This document shows, piece by piece, positions 1 through 5,176 of a stretch of DNA of 6,171 nucleotides. The number at the start of each line of letters is the position of its first letter. Within the stretch, counting starts at the first letter, position 1. The stretch is from CAWJHE01 sp964614855 (GTDB lineage: Bacteria; Chloroflexota; Anaerolineae; Anaerolineales; UBA4823). The notes below the pieces were generated by a model that was not told the origin of the DNA, did not search any database, and saw only the letters and a list, made by a program, of their open reading frames with translations. A program made the translations under genes and the position numbers. The stretch lies in assembly GCA_964614855.1 (NCBI GenBank), contig CAZTMX010000170.1, positions 1 to 6,171 of the forward strand. The letters run 5' to 3'.

Positions 1-2
1 CC

Positions 3-659
3 TGTACCTGGACCAGGGATTACTCAATAGCCGTGTTTTCTGGAGAACCCATGGGAGCGCCTGCCAGCGTGCCCATGCCGGGTGTGATCGCGCCTGGACA
101 ATCAGTGGATATTGGGGTTGACCTGACCGCCCCCATGCAGGCAGGCACATACCAGGGCAACTGGAAATTGCGGAATGCATCCAAGGCCTGGTTTGGCATT
201 GGCCCCGGCGGTGCGGGAGCTTTTTGGGTGCGCATCATCGTTGAAGAACAGCCAACCAGCACCGGAGCCGCACCCACGGCAGCCGCTACAACTTCCCCCG
301 ATGTGCAAGCCAGCGGTTCAAAGACCATGGTGCCGGGGGATGGCTTAAATCTGGACAACAATCAGATAAACAGCGGTTCTGGCGATGACATCGCCTACTC
401 CGCCAGCGAAAACCAGCAGCTTCTTCTGACGCCAAGCAACGGCTCTATCATGGGTCTCTATGGCGGTAGCGAACCAAGTTACGAGCAATGCCTTTCCTTT
501 CCCATGGGAAGCAGTCCTATTATTTTAAACAACCTCTCCCCCGGTCTTTACCTGTGCTACCAGACAAACCTGGGTCTTTCTGGTTGGCTGCTGCTGAAAG
601 GCTTCAACCCCGCCGACCTGGCGCTGACCTTGCAGTTCCTTACCTGGATCACCCCTTAA
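3..659 (+). CDS. Exported/surface protein with NBR1-type Ig-like domain (3' part only)
   Basis: The frame is open to the left window edge, so the gene begins upstream and an internal GTG at 33 is not the real start. The 218 visible residues open with CTWTRDYS and run through GAPASVP, a Pro/Gly-rich 'APGQSVDI' strand, 'GTYQGNWKLRN' and 'FGIGPGGAGAFWVRI' (about residues 1-80). That series is typical of the NBR1-type Ig-like beta-sandwich common in secreted Chloroflexota proteins. A Thr/Ser/Ala/Pro linker follows (about 81-106), suggesting an extracellular hinge. The C-terminal module (about 113-218) has two cysteines, in YEQC (163) and YLCYQTNLG (185), and ends in a Trp-containing strand. The cysteines could form a disulfide. 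It resembles 'LCxRTxxGR' C-terminal modules of bacterial surface proteins and kinases, but this is from memory. No enzymatic motif is seen; binding or wall association is a guess. The signal peptide or lipobox, if any, lies outside the window. The gene ends 5 bp before rsmI. Confidence 0.8.
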   Translation, partial: CTWTRDYSIAVFSGEPMGAPASVPMPGVIAPGQSVDIGVDLTAPMQAGTYQGNWKLRNASKAWFGIGPGGAGAFWVRIIVEEQPTSTGAAPTAAATTSPDVQASGSKTMVPGDGLNLDNNQINSGSGDDIAYSASENQQLLLTPSNGSIMGLYGGSEPSYEQCLSFPMGSSPIILNNLSPGLYLCYQTNLGLSGWLLLKGFNPADLALTLQFLTWITP

Positions 660-664
660 AGCAA

Positions 665-1528
665 GTGGGCACCCTGTACCTGGTAGCAACACCGATCGGC
701 AACCTGGAAGATATCAGCTTCCGAGCTGTGCGCATCCTGGGGGTAGTGCGCCTGATTGCAGCGGAAGACACGCGCCACACACGCAAGCTGCTGGATCATT
801 ACCAGATAAACACCCCAGTTGTAAGCTATCACGAGCATAACAAGCTCAGCCGGCTGGACCAGGTGCTGGCTGCTCTTTCCGAAGGTGACGTGGCGCTGGT
901 TTCGGATGCAGGCACCCCAGCCCTTAACGACCCCGGGTATGAACTGGTAAAAGCCGCCCTGGAGGCGGGATACGCGGTCAGCCCCATCCCTGGCGCCAGC
1001 GCTCCATTGGCTGCGTTGATTTCCTCCGGCCTACCCACCGATGCCTTCCTTTACCTGGGGTACCTGCCGCGCCGCGCTGCCGAACGGCGCAAGGCGCTGG
1101 AACAGGTGGCTGACCAGCCTTACACCCTGATCTTCCTCGAAACGCCCCACCGCCTGCTGGAAAGCCTGCGCGATCTGTTGCACATCCTGGGAGACCGCCC
1201 TGCCTGCCTGGCGCGCGAGCTGACCAAGCTGCATGAAGAAATCCTGCATGCACCCTTGAGCCAGGCGCTGGAGCACTTTACCGCCCAACCCCCGCGGGGT
1301 GAGTTCACCCTGGTAATCGGCGGCAAACGAGCCGTCAGCGAGCCCTATTCCGAGCAACAAGTTCGCACCGCCATACAAACCGGGCTGAGGCAGGGCCAAT
1401 CGCCTGCCCGACTGGCCGCAGCCCTGGCCGCCCAATCCGGCTGGCCGCGCCGCACGATCTACCGCCTGATCACCGAGATTGACCAGGAGCCAGACAAAAC
1501 CAAGATAGACCCACAGGAGGCTGAATGA
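665..1528 (+). CDS. rsmI: 16S rRNA (cytidine(1402)-2'-O)-methyltransferase RsmI
   Basis: RsmI uses S-adenosylmethionine to methylate the 2'-OH of C1402 in the decoding centre of 16S rRNA, which helps decoding fidelity. The product is 287 residues from the GTG start, close to the 286 of the E. coli enzyme. Tetrapyrrole-methylase-fold motifs appear in family order: LVATPIGNLED (6-16), AAEDTRHTRKLL (32-43), VSDAGTPALNDPG (79-91), the SAM-site loop IPGASAP (108-114), GYLPRR (132-137), FLETPHR (157-163), CLARELTKLHEE (181-192) and RGEFTLVIGG (211-220). A C-terminal helical tail rich in Arg and Ala follows. The same frame is open back to an ATG at 488, but those 59 extra residues overlap the upstream gene and look unlike the family, so GTG 665 (MGTLYLVATP) was chosen. 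No good Shine-Dalgarno precedes it, which suggests coupling to the gene that stops at 659. The stop overlaps the next start. Confidence 0.95.
   Translation: MGTLYLVATPIGNLEDISFRAVRILGVVRLIAAEDTRHTRKLLDHYQINTPVVSYHEHNKLSRLDQVLAALSEGDVALVSDAGTPALNDPGYELVKAALEAGYAVSPIPGASAPLAALISSGLPTDAFLYLGYLPRRAAERRKALEQVADQPYTLIFLETPHRLLESLRDLLHILGDRPACLARELTKLHEEILHAPLSQALEHFTAQPPRGEFTLVIGGKRAVSEPYSEQQVRTAIQTGLRQGQSPARLAAALAAQSGWPRRTIYRLITEIDQEPDKTKIDPQEAE
1515..1520 (+). promoter_or_regulatory. Strong Shine-Dalgarno AGGAGG for the isomerase gene
   Basis: AGGAGG lies inside the last codons of rsmI, four bases before the ATG at 1525. The ATG overlaps the rsmI TGA as ATGA (1525-1528). This fixes the isomerase start and points to translational coupling or re-initiation. 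Confidence 0.85.
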
Positions 1529-2595
1529 CCACCAACCTGGATGATTTTGCATCTTTTGCAGCGCTCGACCCGCAAGATATGTATGGGCAGATCGAAGGTC
1601 TTCCGCAGCAGCTGCTCCAGGCCTGGGAGCATGCCCAGGATTTACCCCTACCCCACGTTGACGGCATCCAGCAGGTGCTTGTCAGCGGCATGGGCGGCTC
1701 GGCCATCGGCGCAGACCTGCTGGCCTCATACGCCGCACCCCTTTGCCCGGTCCCGCTGACCATCCAGCGCGACTATGACCTGCCTGCCTGGGCTGCCGGC
1801 CCGCACACCCTGGTGATCGCCTCCTCCCACTCCGGCAACACCGAAGAGACCCTCTCAGGCTACCAGGCCGCCCTGGCTGGCGGCTGCCGCACCCTGGCAG
1901 TGACCACCGGCGGCGAGCTGGCGCGCCGGGCGCAGGCTGCAGGCGAGCCGCTGTGGATTTTTGAACACAAAGGGCAGCCGCGCGCTGCGGTGGGTTGGTC
2001 CTTTACCCTCTTGCTTGCCGCCCTCACCCGCCTGGGGCTGCTGCCCGACCCCAGCGCCGAGTTAACGGACGCCGTGCAAGCCATGCGCCGCCAGCAGCAA
2101 ACCCTGGGCGCACAGATCCCTGTGACTTCAAACCCCGCCAAGCGTATGGCTGGACAACTGCTGGAGCGCTGGGTGAATGTATTCGCCGCCGGTCTGCTGG
2201 CGCCCGTCGCCCGCCGCTGGAAAGGACAGATCAGCGAAATTGCCAAGGCCTGGGCGCAGTTCGAATTCCTGCCTGAAGCGAACCATAACACCCTGGCCGG
2301 TGTGATTAACCCCGAAGACCAGTTGGCGCGCAGCATGACCCTCTTCCTGCGCTGCGCCAGCGACCACCCGCGCAACCGCCTGCGCAACGACCTGACCCGC
2401 CAGGCATTCCTGCTGGAAGGCATGAATACGGATTTCATCGATGCCCAGGGCGACACCCGCCTGGCCCAATTGTGGACCTGCCTGCACTTCGGCGATTACA
2501 CCGCTTTTTACCTGGCGATGGCCTACGGGGTTGACCCCACCCCCGTGGCGGCAATCGAAAATTTCAAGCAGGCGCTCAAACAAGCTTCAAGCTAG
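1525..2595 (+). CDS. Bifunctional phosphoglucose/phosphomannose isomerase (SIS family)
   Basis: This cytosolic sugar isomerase likely interconverts glucose-6-P, mannose-6-P and fructose-6-P, feeding glycolysis and mannose/GDP-mannose synthesis. The protein has 356 residues, as expected for the PGI/PMI family first studied in crenarchaea and also found in bacteria. It has two SIS domains. The first holds VSGMGGSAIGADLL (53-66), the phosphate-binding Ser/Thr loop ASSHSGNTEE (99-108), and VTTGGELARRA (126-136). The second holds RRWKGQISEIAKAW (230-243) followed by LPEANHN (249-255). Glu238 and His254 are 16 residues apart, the same spacing as the catalytic Glu203 and His219 reported for the Pyrobaculum enzyme (recalled, not aligned). 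The C-terminus has YGVDPTPV (334-341) and the conserved Lys348. The start is supported by AGGAGG four bases upstream. It could act on only one of the two substrates; sequence alone does not settle that. Confidence 0.92.
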   Translation: MTTNLDDFASFAALDPQDMYGQIEGLPQQLLQAWEHAQDLPLPHVDGIQQVLVSGMGGSAIGADLLASYAAPLCPVPLTIQRDYDLPAWAAGPHTLVIASSHSGNTEETLSGYQAALAGGCRTLAVTTGGELARRAQAAGEPLWIFEHKGQPRAAVGWSFTLLLAALTRLGLLPDPSAELTDAVQAMRRQQQTLGAQIPVTSNPAKRMAGQLLERWVNVFAAGLLAPVARRWKGQISEIAKAWAQFEFLPEANHNTLAGVINPEDQLARSMTLFLRCASDHPRNRLRNDLTRQAFLLEGMNTDFIDAQGDTRLAQLWTCLHFGDYTAFYLAMAYGVDPTPVAAIENFKQALKQASS

Positions 2596-2633
2596 ATACA
2601 GCCGCGCTCAATTTTGTTATCGAGAACATTTTG

Positions 2634-2651
2634 TGCGAGAGCATGCTCGCA
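2634..2651. terminator. Short hairpin between convergent genes; possible weak terminator
   Basis: TGCGAG, loop AGCATG, CTCGCA forms a perfect 6-bp stem in the 66-bp gap between the isomerase stop (2595) and the PAP2 stop (2662). A TTTT run (2660-2663) starts nine bases after the stem on the + strand; there is no T-run right after it on the - strand. Position fits a shared terminator, but the stem is short and a canonical U-tract is missing. Confidence 0.35.
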
Positions 2652-2661
2652 TCGCCGGGTT

Positions 2662-3198
2662 TTAACTTAGAAACGAAAGCCGCGGGATAATTTCTACCAA
2701 CCCCCAACCGATCAATGCACCGAAAATCCCCCCCGCCAGCACATCGGATAAATAATGCACACCCATAGCCGCCCGCGCCAGCGTGACCAGCGGCGCCCAC
2801 ACCAGCAGCAGCACGCCAAACCAGGGCGGACCCAGCCAGATACCCAACACCGCCAGCATAAAAGCGCGAGCCGCATGCCCGGAGGGGAACGAGTGCGGGT
2901 CGGTTTTGCGATACACTTCGCCCCACTCTCCCTCAGGCCGGCGCCGCCTCACCATGAACTTGATCAACAACACGATCAGCGCTGTGACCAGGATGCCAAA
3001 CCCCAGCTTCAATGCCCTGTCTTGCCAGGAGGCATCGCCAAACTGCCACAGCAGCAGCAGCCCTGCGATCCAGAACCAGGAATCGCCCGAGTGCGCCAGC
3101 AGGCTAAAAACTGCGCGCCGCTTGCCCGGCTTTTCAGCCACTTGCACACGGCGCGACAGCTTTTGATCGAGGTGCAATAACCTGTCGAAAACGCTCAT
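2662..3198 (-). CDS. PAP2-type membrane phosphatase (phosphatidic acid phosphatase family)
   Basis: This is a small integral-membrane phosphatase of 178 residues, likely removing phosphate from a lipid phosphate or polyprenyl diphosphate; the substrate is unknown. The three acid-phosphatase signature motifs are present: K-x6-RP (Lys80, Arg87, Pro88 in KFMVRRRRP), PSGH (105-108), and R-x5-H-x3-D (Arg142, His148, Asp152). The usual Ser before the Arg of motif 3 is Ala here (ARAAMGVHYLSD). Likely membrane segments lie at about 42-54, 63-83, 112-123, 125-141 and 152-171. The frame stays open for 441 bases upstream, through the nucleotidyltransferase gene, but those residues are Gly/Arg/His-rich and not phosphatase-like. 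The ATG at 3198 (MSVFDRLL) gives the usual short N-terminus and lies 14 bp after the upstream stop, so the pair is probably one transcript. Only a weak AGG-type ribosome site precedes it. Confidence 0.88.
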   Translation of the reverse strand: MSVFDRLLHLDQKLSRRVQVAEKPGKRRAVFSLLAHSGDSWFWIAGLLLLWQFGDASWQDRALKLGFGILVTALIVLLIKFMVRRRRPEGEWGEVYRKTDPHSFPSGHAARAFMLAVLGIWLGPPWFGVLLLVWAPLVTLARAAMGVHYLSDVLAGGIFGALIGWGLVEIIPRLSFLS

Positions 3199-3212
3199 CC
3201 AGCCTGCGTTCT

Positions 3213-3986
3213 CTACTGCTTGCGCCCCGCCAGGTCGGCGCGCAGCAATTCCAATTGGTGCGGTTTGTCCACATCCATGCCGATCTCCGCATAAGGGCAA
3301 ACCAGCGCCCTGCCGGTAAGCCCCAGGCGCTTTGTCACCCTGCCCACCGCCTGCTCCAATGTGAGCGCTCGCAGTAAAAGCAAAATCAATGTGTCGTAGC
3401 CGATTAACGCCGCTTGTTTGAGCACATTCTTGCGCGTGGCAATGATCTGGTCCCAGATGCTCTCGGTATCCAGCGCCATGGCGCAGCGGATGGCGTTCAA
3501 ATCGCCCCCGCACACCTCCATCTCCTTTAGCCGGGTGTAAGAACGGCGCGAGCCGGGAAAACGCGCTTCCATCACTTCTTTGGTGATGACGTTGTAGTAA
3601 ATATCCTCGTTCGTCCGCAGCACATGCTCCGCCACCCAATCCACGCTTTCGCCGCTGATCGCCGGGATATCTGACGAGACCACCAGCGCATGCTCAGCCG
3701 CCGGGTTCATTTCCAGCACCCGCTTCGCCCCGGCGCGGATGTTATCCAACATCTCACCCTGGTCAGGGATAAATTCCAGCGGCTTACTGCAGGCCAACCC
3801 GCAATCGGCTGGCAAACCGATCATGACCACATGCTCCACCAGGCGCGACTCGCTCAGGGCATCCAGCACCCACTGGGCCATCGGTTTGCCGGCGATATCC
3901 AGCAGCGCCTTGGGCGCACCCTGGGTGTAGGGGTACAAAAGGTCTTCCGGGGCAGGCGTTCCCCCTGCGGTGACAATTGCGTCCAT
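3213..3986 (-). CDS. MobA-like nucleotidyltransferase (NTP_transf_3-type)
   Basis: The 257-residue cytosolic protein looks like a Rossmann-like nucleotidyltransferase that joins an NTP to a phosphorylated small molecule; the acceptor is not known. The N-terminus has the shortened nucleotide-binding loop VTAGGTPAPED (5-15), then APKALLDIAGKPM (24-36), whose Lys26 matches the P-K-x-L element of sugar and cofactor nucleotidyltransferases. VVSSDIPAI (102-110) supplies the metal-binding Asp106. CGGDLNAIR (159-167) and a late DVDKPHQLELL (238-248), possibly a second metal-site region, follow. It lacks the features that would tell MobA (molybdenum cofactor) from a sugar-phosphate or CDP-alcohol type enzyme. 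The ATG start is supported by AGGAG nine bases upstream and by the family-typical start MDAIVTAGG. The PAP2 phosphatase gene 14 bp downstream hints at lipid or polyol phosphate chemistry, but that is only context. Confidence 0.82.
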   Translation of the reverse strand: MDAIVTAGGTPAPEDLLYPYTQGAPKALLDIAGKPMAQWVLDALSESRLVEHVVMIGLPADCGLACSKPLEFIPDQGEMLDNIRAGAKRVLEMNPAAEHALVVSSDIPAISGESVDWVAEHVLRTNEDIYYNVITKEVMEARFPGSRRSYTRLKEMEVCGGDLNAIRCAMALDTESIWDQIIATRKNVLKQAALIGYDTLILLLLRALTLEQAVGRVTKRLGLTGRALVCPYAEIGMDVDKPHQLELLRADLAGRKQ

Positions 3987-3995
3987 AATTATTTA

Positions 3996-4000
3996 CTCCT
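3996..4000 (-). promoter_or_regulatory. Shine-Dalgarno AGGAG for the nucleotidyltransferase gene
   Basis: Read on the - strand, CAGGAG stands nine bases before the ATG at 3986, separated by an A/T-only spacer. The rest of the 120-bp gap up to the previous gene's stop (4107) shows no convincing promoter or terminator. Confidence 0.7.
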
Positions 4001-4106
4001 GAAACATGCCAGAATTTTTGCACAGCTCGCTGCGGCAGATTATGTAACCAACCCAACAGTGATATTAAAAATCCTTGAAGCAGCAAATTCCGCAGCCGGC
4101 AGCGTG

Positions 4107-5012
4107 TTAGTTCAGCGCCTGCAGCTGCGGCTGGAAGCCGAGCTGCTTCATCAACTCATCCAGCTCTGCATAGGTCAGCTTGCGTCCCTTGCCGGAGATG
4201 GCGATCAACGCCGCCTCCATCATATTCGTGCCAAAGGAACGCCCCTCCAGCACCGGCGTGCTGGTGACCAGGTACTTGATCCCTGACTGGCGGAACATCT
4301 CCACATCCGCCGGGGTGGTGGTGTTGGTGGCGATCACCTTGCCCTGCATATCAAACGGCAGATGGCGCTTGATATAGTGGCAGTCGCCCGCGATCACCGT
4401 GCCCCACTGGTAATATTTCTCCCACTTCGGGTCGCGCTTATCCTGCTTCTCGCCGGTCGGGTATACCCACTCAAACGGCAGACGGGTGACGATGGGCATC
4501 AGGATGCTCGCTGCACGCTTTAGCCCAGCCTCGGAGTGGATGAAAAATGGCACACCCAGCCCAAACGGCAGATCACCGAAAACACACTCAAAACCGTTAT
4601 CAATAAAGGACTTGGACATCCCCCAGCGGTCTGCCCCGCTGACCACAAAGGCCTTTTTACCGAGCGGGGTGATATAATCGCCGATCTTCTCCATCAAGAA
4701 GTTGCCCAGCTTGTTTTCCAGCGTATTCTTCAGCCCGGCGCCGTCCACGATGGGCGTTTGTTTTACAAAGCGCACCATCGGCTCCACCGAGCGCAGCGGG
4801 TACCACTTCTCATCTACCATCAGCCCCAGGTCCGCCCCACCCACGCCAAAGGCATCCACCTTGCCGTCCAGCTCCTGGTACAGGCGGGCAGCCTTCTCCA
4901 TATCGCCGTCGGTGCCAATACGCTCGATCGACACCCTCTCCCCCAGCAGCTCCACCTCCACCGCCTTGTTGCGTTTCGATGACCCAATACTGATGCTTAC
5001 TGCTCTTTTCAT
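4107..5012 (-). CDS. Conserved protein of the 'quinate 5-dehydrogenase'-labelled family
   Basis: The 301-residue protein starts MKRAVSISIGSSKRN, followed by IERIGTDGD (30-37), DAFGVGGADLGL (53-64), TPIVDGAGLKNTLE (86-99), FVVSGADRWGM (122-132), VTRLPFEWVYPTGEKQ (175-190), VIAGDCHYIKRHLP (206-219), ATNTTTPADVEMF (228-240) and LEGRSFGTNMMEA (255-267). I recognise this motif series as a family in anaerobic Firmicutes and Chloroflexota that automated annotation often calls quinate 5-dehydrogenase. I know of no experiment behind that name, and I see no classic GxGxxG dinucleotide loop or shikimate-dehydrogenase Lys/Asp motif. There are no signal peptide or membrane segments, so it is likely cytosolic. 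The Gly-rich and NTTT stretches may form ligand-binding loops (inference). The ATG has GGAGG four bases upstream. Gaps of 157 bp before and 120 bp after suggest it may have its own transcript. No aromatic-acid pathway gene lies nearby. Confidence 0.8.
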   Translation of the reverse strand: MKRAVSISIGSSKRNKAVEVELLGERVSIERIGTDGDMEKAARLYQELDGKVDAFGVGGADLGLMVDEKWYPLRSVEPMVRFVKQTPIVDGAGLKNTLENKLGNFLMEKIGDYITPLGKKAFVVSGADRWGMSKSFIDNGFECVFGDLPFGLGVPFFIHSEAGLKRAASILMPIVTRLPFEWVYPTGEKQDKRDPKWEKYYQWGTVIAGDCHYIKRHLPFDMQGKVIATNTTTPADVEMFRQSGIKYLVTSTPVLEGRSFGTNMMEAALIAISGKGRKLTYAELDELMKQLGFQPQLQALN

Positions 5013-5016
5013 AAAG

Positions 5017-5021
5017 CCTCC
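5017..5021 (-). promoter_or_regulatory. Shine-Dalgarno GGAGG for the 301-residue protein gene
   Basis: On the - strand GCGGAGG ends four bases before the ATG at 5012. It decides the start in favour of MKRAVSIS and against an overlapping out-of-frame ATG at 5034. Confidence 0.75.
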
Positions 5022-5110
5022 GCCATTCGTTCATTTTTTTAGATTTACGCCCACCTGGATTGCCGCTGATTCTACTCCGAACTGCTCATTTATGAAACCC
5101 CTTGCCAGCC

Positions 5111-5176
5111 AGTGAGGTACGGCGGCTGGTGCCTCGATTATGCAGTGAGGTGCGGCAGCTGCATCTCGATCAGGCG
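5111..5176. repeat. Two tandem imperfect 33-bp hairpin repeats
   Basis: AGTGAGGT starts at 5111 and again at 5144. Each copy continues with a similar CGGC-x-GCTG core and a CTCGAT tail, allowing a 1-bp indel. Each copy can fold: GAGGTAC (5114-5120) with GTGCCTC (5129-5135) around an 8-base loop, and GAGGTGC (5147-5153) with GCATCTC (5161-5167) around a 7-base loop. Both stems have seven pairs including one G-T. The second copy runs over the stop codon of the acetyltransferase gene (5170-5172). An alternative stem, GCCAGCC (5104-5110) with GGCTGGT (5124-5130), would compete with the first hairpin. It could be a REP-like element or a transcript-end structure; no T-run follows on either strand. 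Confidence 0.65.

Noticed and set aside
1031..1552. 173-codon open frame antisense to rsmI
   Set aside because: It lies wholly opposite a well-recognised gene, has a Gly/Gln/Leu-rich composition typical of a GC-rich shadow frame, and shows no family motif.
1860..2456. 198-codon open frame antisense to the isomerase gene
   Set aside because: It is Arg/Ser/Ala-rich with no recognisable domain and is fully explained by the GC-biased codons of the sense gene.
3199..3639. N-terminal extension of the PAP2 frame to 3639
   Set aside because: The residues are low-complexity shadow of the nucleotidyltransferase gene; the ATG at 3198 gives a normal PAP2 N-terminus.
3987..4106. Possible terminator or small RNA in the gap between the 301-residue protein gene and the nucleotidyltransferase gene
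   Set aside because: The GCTGC copies are direct, not inverted, and no stem of useful length is followed by a T-run.
3690..4286. 198-codon + strand open frame across the nucleotidyltransferase 5' end, the gap and the next gene's 3' end
   Set aside because: It overlaps two recognised - strand genes, has no ribosome site, and is His/Gln/Leu-rich without domain motifs.
4810..5034. - strand open frame starting at 5034, just upstream of the 301-residue gene
   Set aside because: It runs out of frame through the start of a recognised gene, and GGAGG falls inside it at the right distance for the ATG at 5012.
5069..5074. TAGAAT on the - strand as a -10 box for the 301-residue protein gene
   Set aside because: No acceptable -35 hexamer stands about 17 bp upstream, and one six-base near-match in AT-richer intergenic DNA is not enough.
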